Shown piece after piece: positions 8,518 through 18,533 of a stretch of DNA of 64,000 nt. The DNA lies in the NCBI RefSeq assembly GCF_003545875.1, contig NZ_QHCS01000004.1, positions 62,001 through 126,000 on the forward strand, given 5' to 3'. This DNA is from Leptospira stimsonii. GTDB taxonomy: Bacteria; Spirochaetota; Leptospiria; Leptospirales; Leptospiraceae. The notes under the pieces are model-generated. The model saw nothing but the letters and a program-made list of their open reading frames with translations, did not search any database and had not been told where the DNA came from. Each line of letters opens with the position of its first letter. Position 1 is the stretch's first letter. Made by a program: the position numbers and the translations under genes.

Positions 8518-10194
8518 ATGAGTTTAAACCAGAATAAGAGGATCGACGAGGGCATGTCTCGTTTCTGCGAGGAAGCGGAAGTCCACTGGAATCTTCTTCT
8601 GCGTACGAATGGCGAGATTCTGAGCGCGGATTCTCACCTTTTGGAAAACCTCGGTATTTCAGAACGAGAACTTGTCGATGCCCGCAGGCTGATTCACAAT
8701 TGGAGTTCCATTCCGCACGGGAATTTTCCTTGGAAAGGAAAGATCGTTATTATCGATTCAAAGGGAGGAGAACGGATTTGGGAAGGAGCCATAGAATTGT
8801 TAAGCGAAGACATCCTTCTGCTTCGATTCTTTCGACCCAAAATGGAACAAAGAATGGAAGACCAATTCTTTCAGATCTTTCATAAGAATCTCGCAATCAA
8901 ACTCATCCTTGACCCCGAGACCGGCGGAATCTTCAACGTAAGCGAATCCGCCCTCGAGTTTTACGGATATTCCAGAGAAGAGTTTCTAAAACTCAAAATC
9001 AGCGATATCAATATTCTTAATCCGGAACAAATCAAAGCGGAAATGTTGCTCGCGAGTTCCGAAAACAGATTGTATTTTAATTTTGTTCACCGATTGAAGT
9101 CCGGGATTCACAGGGACGTGGAAGTTTTTTCCGGTCCGATTTTTCTCGATGGTAAAACATACCTCTATTCGATCATACACGACGTGACCGATCGAAACCG
9201 AGCTTTGGAAGCGAGAGCTCTGAGCGAAAAAAAATATAGAAACCTGATCGAACTTGCGGCGGACGGGATCGTTCTGATCGGATCCGATGGAGCGATCGAA
9301 GAGGCAAATCAAATGTCTTTGGAACTCACCGGTTACTCGAAAGCAGAAATGCTTCGTATGACCGTTCAGGATATCATCGATTCTGAAAATCTCGAAGAAC
9401 TTCCCCTCCAACTGAATTTTGAAGAGGGAACGAGACTCATACGTGAAAGAATCATTCGACGTGCCGATGGAAGTTTGATTCCCGTCGAAGTCAACGCGGT
9501 TCGACTGGAACAAGGCCGTCTTTTAGCGGTCGTTCGCGACATTCGGGAGAGGAAACTCATTCAGAAAAAGATGGAAGATTCCTTAAAGGAAAAGGAACTG
9601 ATGTTGCAAGAGATTCATCATCGTGTGAAAAATAATCTTCAGATCGTTTCGAGTCTTTTGAGTCTGCATTCCGAATTCAATGAAAATGCTTATCTGCAAA
9701 AGATTCTCAGGGAATGTGAATTACGAGTCAAATCGATGGCCCTCGTTCACGAGGAACTCTATCGTTCGGATGATCTCGCGAAAGTAGATCTCAAAAGCTA
9801 TTACTTTTCCCTTTCGTCCAATCTCCTTTCCGTGTACGGACAAGCGGATAGGATTCAAATTCATGCTCTCGAAGAATCTTTTTTTATGTCGATCGATCGT
9901 GCGATTCCGATCGGTCTGATTCTCAACGAACTCCTTACTAATTCTCTAAAATACGCGTTCACAAATCAGGGAATCGGGGAAATATTTTTACATCTTCAGA
10001 AAACGAACGAAACCATGGAATTAGAATACAAAGATACGGGATCCGGTTTCGATTTGAATCAGGCTCAAAACATTCAGAACGGGCTCGGTCTTAAACTGAT
10101 CGATATGCTTTCGTCACAACTGCACGCAAAGTTATCCTTAAACACGGAAAAGGGTTTTTATCTAAGAATGCATTTTGCCGGCTGGAAAGAATGA
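8518..10194 (+). CDS. multi-PAS sensor histidine kinase, HWE/HisKA_2 type
   Basis: A 558-residue soluble kinase. Three PAS-like regions are visible: a divergent one at about 25-105; one at about 120-235 (IFNVSESALEFYGYSREEFL) ending in a PAC-type HDVTDRNRALEAR; and one at about 240-355 (GIVLIGSDGAIEEANQMSL). The dimerisation region contains MLQEIHHRVKNNLQIVSSLL, in which the first His of HHRVKNN is the expected phosphorylation site. The C-terminal HATPase starts at AIPIGLILNELLTNSLKYAF. This is the HisKA_2 group, often soluble and often paired with distant regulators. No response regulator is adjacent. The next gene encodes a cyclic-nucleotide-binding protein. Confidence 0.9.
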   Translation: MSLNQNKRIDEGMSRFCEEAEVHWNLLLRTNGEILSADSHLLENLGISERELVDARRLIHNWSSIPHGNFPWKGKIVIIDSKGGERIWEGAIELLSEDILLLRFFRPKMEQRMEDQFFQIFHKNLAIKLILDPETGGIFNVSESALEFYGYSREEFLKLKISDINILNPEQIKAEMLLASSENRLYFNFVHRLKSGIHRDVEVFSGPIFLDGKTYLYSIIHDVTDRNRALEARALSEKKYRNLIELAADGIVLIGSDGAIEEANQMSLELTGYSKAEMLRMTVQDIIDSENLEELPLQLNFEEGTRLIRERIIRRADGSLIPVEVNAVRLEQGRLLAVVRDIRERKLIQKKMEDSLKEKELMLQEIHHRVKNNLQIVSSLLSLHSEFNENAYLQKILRECELRVKSMALVHEELYRSDDLAKVDLKSYYFSLSSNLLSVYGQADRIQIHALEESFFMSIDRAIPIGLILNELLTNSLKYAFTNQGIGEIFLHLQKTNETMELEYKDTGSGFDLNQAQNIQNGLGLKLIDMLSSQLHAKLSLNTEKGFYLRMHFAGWKE

Positions 10195-10222
10195 AATTTC
10201 ACAGTAATGACGATTCGCCCTT

Positions 10223-10260
<38 letters not shown>

Positions 10261-10278
10261 CGCATTTCGGGAAATACT

Positions 10279-10755
10279 ATGCAACATACAAAAGAAGAAA
10301 TTCTAAAACAGATTTATCTATTTTCCAATTTTACGGAAGACGAATTGAGTTCGATCGCCGAGAAGACGGAATACAAAGTTTATGAACAAGGCGACGCCAT
10401 CTTCCACGAAGGCAACGAAGCAAAAGCGTTTTTTGTGGTCATCTATGGAACCCTAAAGGTTCTCACTTCCACGGAAAAAGGAGACGACGTGAACGTGACT
10501 ACGATCGCAACAGGAGATCATTTCGGTGAACTTCCGTTTTTGGATCCAGGAAAACGTTCCGCATCGGTGGAAGCGATGGAACGATCCGAACTCTTAAGAA
10601 TTCCTTATGACCATCTCAACGACGTTTTCTCAAAGGACCCAAAAGCGTCCTTGAAATTCTACCAATCGATTTCGCATTTCTTAGCAAAACGGTTGAGAAT
10701 GTTGACCCAAGACTTGACATACGCAAGAGAGCTTAGAAAAAGATTTACGATCTGA
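10279..10755 (+). CDS. stand-alone cyclic-nucleotide-binding domain protein
   Basis: A 158-residue protein that is almost entirely one CAP/cNMP-binding beta-roll. YEQGDAIFHEGNEAKAFFVV (about 35-54) and the phosphate-binding cassette GDHFGELPFLDPGKRSASV (about 78-96, with the conserved Glu and Arg of the cAMP-binding loop) are clear. No helix-turn-helix follows, only a C-terminal helix, so it is not a DNA-binding Crp-type regulator. It may act as a cAMP-responsive module through protein contacts. The window also encodes a class III adenylate cyclase at 24196-27030, a possible source of its ligand. A strong terminator lies 13 bases after the stop. Confidence 0.88.
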   Translation: MQHTKEEILKQIYLFSNFTEDELSSIAEKTEYKVYEQGDAIFHEGNEAKAFFVVIYGTLKVLTSTEKGDDVNVTTIATGDHFGELPFLDPGKRSASVEAMERSELLRIPYDHLNDVFSKDPKASLKFYQSISHFLAKRLRMLTQDLTYARELRKRFTI

Positions 10756-10768
10756 TTTCAAGTCGCGC

Positions 10769-10798
10769 ACCGGGTTCGAAAATCGAATCCGGTTTTTT
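10769..10798 (+). terminator. Rho-independent terminator
   Basis: A 10-base stem (ACCGGGTTCG pairing with CGAATCCGGT, one G-T wobble), a 5-base AAAAT loop and a following T run, 14 bases after the cyclic-nucleotide-binding gene. Confidence 0.85.
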
Positions 10799-10818
10799 CT
10801 ATCCGACCTAACAGGAAT

Positions 10819-11790
10819 ATGAGAATGAAAAATAAAATTTCCGCACTTCGTAGTACTCGCCTTACGACTACCTTTCTTCTTTTATTGATCGTATCCACTT
10901 CGTTTTATTCTTGTTCGGCGGCCCTTGTTAACTCCGCTCTCTACTTCGAGCGATACCAATCGAACTTGGAAACAAAAGAAATTCAAGTTGGCTCTTACAA
11001 GTGGACCTATCTTGAAGGAGGGACGGGTGAGACGATCCTTTTAGTCCATGGTTTTGGTGGTGATAAGGACAATTGGACACGGTTTGTAAGAACGCTTACG
11101 AATTCCTATCACGTCGTCATTCCCGATCTTCCCGGGTTCGGAGAAAATGATCGAAAGCCCGAAGACGAATATTCGATTCGCACGCAAGTTTCTCGTTTGG
11201 ACGATTTCACAAGAGCGCTTGGGTTGGGTAAGTTTCATATCATCGGAAATTCGATGGGAGGTTCCATCTCCGGAGTGTATGCGGCGACGTATCCGGATAA
11301 GATTCTGACGCTCGGACTTTTGGATTCCGCGGGAGTCAAGTCTCCGATTCCGAGCGAACTTTCGGTTTATCTATCGAAAGGAAGAAATCCGCTCGTTGCA
11401 AACAACGATGAGGAATTCGACTTTCTTCTGAATTTTATTTTTGTAAAGCCGCCGGCCATCCCTTCCTTCTTAAAAGGTTATTTTGCGGAAAAGTCGATTC
11501 GAAATCGTGAGTTTAACGAGAAGATCTATAAGGATCTTCGTTTGAATCTGTCCGTGTTAGAAGAAAGAATGAAATCGATTCATGCACGAACCTTGATCGT
11601 TTGGGGAGATACGGATCGTGTCATTCATATTAGCTCCTCGGACGTTTTACTCAAAGGGATCCAAAATTCAACTCGAGTCATTATGAAGGACTGCGGACAT
11701 AGCCCTATGCTGGAGCGTCCAACGGAAACTGCAGGGATCTATTCGAAATTCCTAAAAGGAGAATCGGATCTTTCTTCAGGGTTGAAATAG
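10819..11790 (+). CDS. exported or lipid-anchored alpha/beta hydrolase
   Basis: A 323-residue protein. The N terminus is basic, then hydrophobic (TTTFLLLLIVSTSFYSC), and ends in a Cys followed by SAALVNS, which could be a spirochaetal lipobox; lipidation is inference. The mature part is an alpha/beta hydrolase: oxyanion region LLVHGFGGDKDNW, DLPGFGEND, nucleophile elbow GNSMGG (Ser), acid strand LIVWGDTDRV and catalytic His in CGHSPMLERP. Lipase, esterase or C-C hydrolase activity are all possible. The 3' end overlaps the convergent hybrid kinase gene by 15 bases. Confidence 0.85.
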   Translation: MRMKNKISALRSTRLTTTFLLLLIVSTSFYSCSAALVNSALYFERYQSNLETKEIQVGSYKWTYLEGGTGETILLVHGFGGDKDNWTRFVRTLTNSYHVVIPDLPGFGENDRKPEDEYSIRTQVSRLDDFTRALGLGKFHIIGNSMGGSISGVYAATYPDKILTLGLLDSAGVKSPIPSELSVYLSKGRNPLVANNDEEFDFLLNFIFVKPPAIPSFLKGYFAEKSIRNREFNEKIYKDLRLNLSVLEERMKSIHARTLIVWGDTDRVIHISSSDVLLKGIQNSTRVIMKDCGHSPMLERPTETAGIYSKFLKGESDLSSGLK

Positions 11791-14700
11791 GTGTAAAATC
11801 GTAGACTCAATGTCGTGAACTTGAATCGGTTTTGCGATATACGCATCCATACCGGCCTCGATACATTTTTCCTTATCGCCTTCCATCGCGTTAGCCGTCA
11901 TTGCAACGATGATCGGATTCGGGTCGGTAAAATCCTTTCTGATCCGTTGGGTCGCTTCAAAACCGTCCATTTCCGGCATTTGAATGTCCATAAAAATCAA
12001 TTGATAGGATTGGTTTTTCAAACTGGACAATGCTTCCACGCCGTTGTTTGCGGTGTCCACTTTATATCCGAGTTTGCTTAGAAGACGAATCGCGATCTTC
12101 TGATTGATCACGTTGTCTTCCACGAGAAGAATATTGAGGGGGATTCTTTCGGAAAGTTTTTTCTCCTTTTCATTCTCTTCTTCCAACTTTGCGATTCGGG
12201 TGGGAAATGCTTTGTCAAAAATTTTACTCAGTTCATCCAAAAGAATCGGTTTAAACATCATGAATATCTTAAAACCGGGACGATTGAAAAGACCTTGTGT
12301 GACTAAATGATACGAATTTTTTAATTCGCTCTCCATAAGAAGGATGATCGTCAATTTAATGTTCGGCGTGCTGGTCTTGAGCTCGTCTAGAATTTCGGGG
12401 AGATTCATATCCGGAAGATTGAGGTCCGTCAAAAAGATTCCGATTCGATCCTCTTCTGAGATAATGCGGATCACTTCTTTAGCGTTCCTTGCGAGTTTGA
12501 CCAAAAAGCCGTTTCTTTCGCAGAATTTTTTGATTTGTTCCTTAAGAACATAGTCTTGGATGGAAACAACGGCGATCTTCGCCAAATTCTTAGAATGTAA
12601 TTCCAAGACGCCGACCGGAATTTTATAATCCAATTTTTCGCTGATGATAGAGAGTGTAAATTCGGAACCTTTGTCGACCTGACTTTTGACGATGATCTCC
12701 CCCTTCATCAACTCCGCCAATTTTTTACTGATGGTCAAACCGAGTCCGGAGCCGCCGTATTTTCTCGTAGTGGAGGAATCCACTTGGCTGAACGCTTTGA
12801 ATAGAAGTTCCAATTTTTCTTCCGGAATTCCGATACCGGTGTCTTCTAAGCGAAAAATGATTCTCAATTTTTCATTCGGGAATTTTTCAGCTTCCACGTT
12901 GAGGACGATTTTTCCCTTTTCGGTAAACTTGATCGAGTTTCCTATGAGATTCATCAAAATTTGCCTGAGTCGATACGGATCGGAAATGATCCAGTTCGGT
13001 ACCAAGGAAGAAATTTTGTATTCCACGACCAGACCTTTTTCTTCCGCCATAGGCCGGAAAAGATTACAGACTTCCTCGCTCAGCTTCTGGGGAGAAACGG
13101 GTTGCATTTCTAACTTGAGTTGACCGGATTCTATTCTGGATAGATCCAGAATGTCGTTTAACAAAATAAGAAGATTTTGTCCGCTGGACTTAATGATATC
13201 CAGATATTCTTTTTGTTCGAGGTTGAGAGAAGTTCCTTCCAAAAGACTGACGGTTCCGATCACTCCATTTAACGGTGTTCTGATTTCATGACTCATCATG
13301 GCTAGAAAATCCGTCTTTGCCTTGGATGCGGCTTCGGCGGTTTCCTTTGCGCGTTTTAGAGATTCCTCATATACTTTTCTTTCCGTAATCTCGTGCCAAA
13401 CTGCCAAAAAAACCGGTCTTTGAAACATCTTCATCGGCGTTAGAGTGATTTCCGTGGGAAATTCTTCTCCGTTAAAACGTTTGTAGTTTCTTTCGAACGT
13501 GTAGACGCCTCTTCTTTGGGCGATCAGTTCCGTTTCGTTGGCTTTCTCAACGATTCGTTTCTCGTCCGTTTGTTTTTCCGCGGAAAAGTAAGAAGGATGT
13601 TTTCCTAAGATCAGATTTTTATCGTCGCAACGGAGCATGTTGAGGGTCGCAGGATTACATTCGAATATTCCGGATTCATCATATAACACGTGCGGTTCAC
13701 TCGAATGCTCGAATAAAAGCCTAAACTTTTCTTCCGCTAATTTTTTTTCCGTAATATCAACCGAAACGGCGCTGACTCCAGTGATTTCTCCGAACGAATT
13801 TTTGATCGGATAAAAGGAAGTTTCGGTGAAAATCGTGATCGAATCCAAGGTTCTTGTCCCGTTTACCTGAAAGCGTTCTCCAGCGAAGGCACGATCGTAA
13901 AACGTTTTCCATTTCTGTAATTCTTCATCCGAAATCCCGACCTCGAAAATAGGAAAACCGGGAAAAATTTTCTTTTTAAAGTGTCTTTGGATTTCCTTTT
14001 CGAAGGAGGAATTGTATATTATAATTTCATAATTCTTATTGATCGACCAAATCATGGAATCGGAATTTTCAATGACCGCATTTAAATTCGCTTCGTGCTC
14101 AGCGATTTTGACGGATTGTTCTACGAGTGACTTGCGAGAATTGATTTTTTCTGTGATGTCCTTGATTTGCACCAATATGATTTTGTTTTGATTCGAAGCC
14201 AAAATGCGAAAGGATGCGTTTCCCCAAAAATGATTTTGATCGAAGGTTTTAAACTCCACTTCCCAATTGTACGGTTGTCCGTCCAGGACCTGTTTCCTCA
14301 TCGACTGGTAGTCCAACAAGGAAAAACCGTCCGCGAGAAGGGAGGTAAACGGTTGAGCTCGAAAATCGGAAGAAGACTGAGCGGAAAAATACTGGAGGGC
14401 CGTTTGATTGTTTTCTAACACGGAATCGGTGTCCGGCTCCAATAAAAAAATCGCGTTCGCTGATTTTTGAAAGATCATCGCCCTGAGTTCGGCGTCGTTC
14501 GAAAAAATACTAGGAGTTTCCGTTTCCACGGATTCGGTTTTTCGGGACAGGAGTAGGAGTTTATGTCCGTTTTCTACAGGAAGAATTCGAAAAAGAGCGG
14601 AAGAATGTTTTCCTTTTTTTCCTTGAAACTGCAATTCCCGAACGGTTTCAAAATTTCCGGCCGTTTCGGATTCCATCCAAAGCTCGTTCCATTCTTGGGG

Positions 14701-14844
14701 TCGAACCCAATCCCAGTCTCTTGGCATCTTGCTTTTTTTTAGTTTCTCCGAAAATTCCTCCCAGCTCTGGTCGATATGCCAGGTGATCGCTTCTCCCTTG
14801 GAATTGAGAAGGAAAAAGTTAGAGTTGGTTCCGAAAGGAGTCAT
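11776..14844 (-). CDS. multi-PAS hybrid histidine kinase with two receiver domains
   Basis: A 1022-residue soluble hybrid kinase. Four PAS-like modules occupy roughly residues 1-500, with PAC endings such as DITEKKLAEEKF and HEITERKVYEES. HisKA follows with FLAMMSHEIRTPLNG, then HATPase with DTGIGIPEEKLELLFKAFSQ and a SGLGLTI G2 box. A first receiver-like domain (about 765-885) keeps the phosphoacceptor-like Asp (FLTDLNLPDMN) and the Lys (MFKPI), but its N-terminal acidic pair is replaced by VVSIQD, so it may be a pseudo-receiver. The last domain (902-1022) is a canonical receiver: LLVEDN, MDIQMPEMDG (Asp about 953) and AKPI. It probably acts by intramolecular phosphorelay; no Hpt gene is close. 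Confidence 0.92.
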   Translation of the reverse strand: MTPFGTNSNFFLLNSKGEAITWHIDQSWEEFSEKLKKSKMPRDWDWVRPQEWNELWMESETAGNFETVRELQFQGKKGKHSSALFRILPVENGHKLLLLSRKTESVETETPSIFSNDAELRAMIFQKSANAIFLLEPDTDSVLENNQTALQYFSAQSSSDFRAQPFTSLLADGFSLLDYQSMRKQVLDGQPYNWEVEFKTFDQNHFWGNASFRILASNQNKIILVQIKDITEKINSRKSLVEQSVKIAEHEANLNAVIENSDSMIWSINKNYEIIIYNSSFEKEIQRHFKKKIFPGFPIFEVGISDEELQKWKTFYDRAFAGERFQVNGTRTLDSITIFTETSFYPIKNSFGEITGVSAVSVDITEKKLAEEKFRLLFEHSSEPHVLYDESGIFECNPATLNMLRCDDKNLILGKHPSYFSAEKQTDEKRIVEKANETELIAQRRGVYTFERNYKRFNGEEFPTEITLTPMKMFQRPVFLAVWHEITERKVYEESLKRAKETAEAASKAKTDFLAMMSHEIRTPLNGVIGTVSLLEGTSLNLEQKEYLDIIKSSGQNLLILLNDILDLSRIESGQLKLEMQPVSPQKLSEEVCNLFRPMAEEKGLVVEYKISSLVPNWIISDPYRLRQILMNLIGNSIKFTEKGKIVLNVEAEKFPNEKLRIIFRLEDTGIGIPEEKLELLFKAFSQVDSSTTRKYGGSGLGLTISKKLAELMKGEIIVKSQVDKGSEFTLSIISEKLDYKIPVGVLELHSKNLAKIAVVSIQDYVLKEQIKKFCERNGFLVKLARNAKEVIRIISEEDRIGIFLTDLNLPDMNLPEILDELKTSTPNIKLTIILLMESELKNSYHLVTQGLFNRPGFKIFMMFKPILLDELSKIFDKAFPTRIAKLEEENEKEKKLSERIPLNILLVEDNVINQKIAIRLLSKLGYKVDTANNGVEALSSLKNQSYQLIFMDIQMPEMDGFEATQRIRKDFTDPNPIIVAMTANAMEGDKEKCIEAGMDAYIAKPIQVHDIESTILHLFQP

Positions 14845-15160
14845 TTGCGTTCTATAAATAAAGATTAGAGTAGTATAATTTATTGAGTTAGATCACTAAA
14901 CAAGCAAAATAAAAGCAAAAATGATAAGAATACTTCGATTCTACACAATTCAAAAAACATTGTGTAGAAAAGATGCCGTTCGATCTTAGTCTTATTTTTT
15001 TCAGACGAAGCCCGTTTTTCAAAATTCTCGAATCTATATTTTCTTTTTTTAGCATAGGGAGAATTTGATTCCATTTGATAATACGAGAGTAATGTCTCGT
15101 TTGGGTTTGATTGACTTCTCTCGCTCCGATAAGTAAGTTGCCTGAAGTAGCCTGCCGTCA
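14845..15160. other. 316-base intergenic region between divergent kinase genes
   Basis: An AT-rich gap that should hold promoters for both divergent kinase genes. A 9-base inverted repeat (CTACACAAT at 14941-14949 and ATTGTGTAG at 14959-14967, 9-base loop) is the only structured element I see. A reading frame spanning most of the gap on the minus strand has no ribosome binding site or recognisable domain and is not called. Confidence 0.5.
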
Positions 15161-16573
15161 ATGGAACCGATTCCTATTACAGAAGAACGTTACGGACTCC
15201 TCTTCGATCTTTCAAGAGACGGCCTCGCTGTACACTCGGAAGGGAAAATTCTCCGAGCGAATCCGGCCTTGATAAAAATGCTCGGGTATGATTCGTTAGA
15301 CGAAATTGTGGGAAAGCCAGTTCTTCAATTCGTTCATCAAAGGTCGCAGAATGTCGTAAAGGAACGGATTCACAAAATGAACCGGGAAGGGAGCGGAGTT
15401 GGAGTTCTGGAAGAAGAATTTATCCGGAAAGACGGCTCCACACTTTTTGTCGAAGTACTCGCCACCGCGTTTTTTGAAAACGAACGTCAGTATGTTCAGG
15501 TGATCGTAAGAGATATCAACTCCAGAAAACGGGCCGAATTGGAGTTGGAGAGGTTGCGGTCCAAACTTCAAGTCACTCGGGATCGATTGCTCGGAGTGAT
15601 CGAGGGTACGAAGGATTCTATCTGTGCGGTGGATATCAACTTCCGCGTGATCGCTTTTAATTCTTCTTTTGAATTGAACTTTTGGAAACTCTACGGGAAG
15701 AAGATCGAGGAAGGAACTTTGTTGCCCGATCTCATTTTGGATCCTTTGGAAAGAAGCGTGGTCATCGAAAACTGGAGCCGTGCCCTTCGTGGAGAGGTTT
15801 ATACGACGGAGAGGACCATGCGCGGTTTTGTTCAGGACGTCGCCATCTTGGAAATCAGTTATAGTTCCATCCGGGATTCTTCACACAATTTGATCGGAGC
15901 GACGCAGATCATCCGAGATATCACCGAAAGAAAAAGAGGGGAAGAAAAACTCAAAAAAACCCTCGAAGAAAAAGAAGTGATGTTGAAAGAGATTCATCAT
16001 CGTGTTAAAAACAATCTGCAAGTGGTGGCGAGCCTTTTGGGTCTACAAGCGGAACATTCGGATAACGAAAAAATATCTCAGATACTTCGGGAATGTGAAC
16101 GCAGAATTCAATCCATGGCATTGATCCATAAGGAACTCTATCAATCCGAGAATATTACAAAAATTGATTTTTATGATTATCTCAACACTCTTCTCGTAAG
16201 TCTTCTTCATTCTTTCGGGAAGGAGAAGAAGGTCGAATTTAGAATTTCCTCAAAACCGAATTTTGTTTCTATCGAAACCGCGATTCCCCTCGGACTGATC
16301 GTGAACGAACTCGTCACGAATTCTTTGAAATACGCTTTTCAAAACGAGAAACAGGGAAAGATATCGGTTAGACTCAGAACCGATGCAGGCGAATCCATTC
16401 TGGAAGTCAGCGACGACGGAGTGGGAATGCCGGAAAACTTTGATCTTTCCAAATCGGAATCCCTCGGTTTGAGACTCGTCGAAATTCTCTCCAGACAACT
16501 TCGGGGTAAGTCTATGTTTTTACCTCCGATCGACGGAAAAGGAACAAGGTTTCAAGTTCAGTTTAAAGTTTAA
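15161..16573 (+). CDS. PAS-domain sensor histidine kinase, HWE/HisKA_2 type
   Basis: A 470-residue soluble kinase. PAS1 covers about 8-125 (GKILRANPALIKMLGY, PAC end VRDINSRKRAELE). PAS2 covers about 140-255 (VDINFRVIAFNSSFELNF, PAC end IIRDITERKRGEEK). The dimerisation helix carries VMLKEIHHRVKNNLQVVASL and the HATPase starts at AIPLGLIVNELVTNSLKYAF, with DDGVGMPENF and SLGLRLVEIL later. It is closely similar in layout and motifs to the kinases at 8518 and 29504, suggesting paralogous expansion. No regulator is adjacent; the ABC-F gene starts 46 bases downstream. Confidence 0.9.
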   Translation: MEPIPITEERYGLLFDLSRDGLAVHSEGKILRANPALIKMLGYDSLDEIVGKPVLQFVHQRSQNVVKERIHKMNREGSGVGVLEEEFIRKDGSTLFVEVLATAFFENERQYVQVIVRDINSRKRAELELERLRSKLQVTRDRLLGVIEGTKDSICAVDINFRVIAFNSSFELNFWKLYGKKIEEGTLLPDLILDPLERSVVIENWSRALRGEVYTTERTMRGFVQDVAILEISYSSIRDSSHNLIGATQIIRDITERKRGEEKLKKTLEEKEVMLKEIHHRVKNNLQVVASLLGLQAEHSDNEKISQILRECERRIQSMALIHKELYQSENITKIDFYDYLNTLLVSLLHSFGKEKKVEFRISSKPNFVSIETAIPLGLIVNELVTNSLKYAFQNEKQGKISVRLRTDAGESILEVSDDGVGMPENFDLSKSESLGLRLVEILSRQLRGKSMFLPPIDGKGTRFQVQFKV

Positions 16574-16619
16574 AAACACTTGTCCTCTTGCGCTCCGATA
16601 GGGACTCTGCAACTGTCCC

Positions 16620-18500
<1,881 letters not shown>

Positions 18501-18533
18501 AATAACGTCGAAGTCAGTCACGGTCCTTGAGTC

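Noticed and set aside
14880..15161. 93-codon minus-strand frame in the divergent kinase gap
   Set aside because: It fills a promoter-bearing gap, lacks a ribosome binding site and shows no domain.
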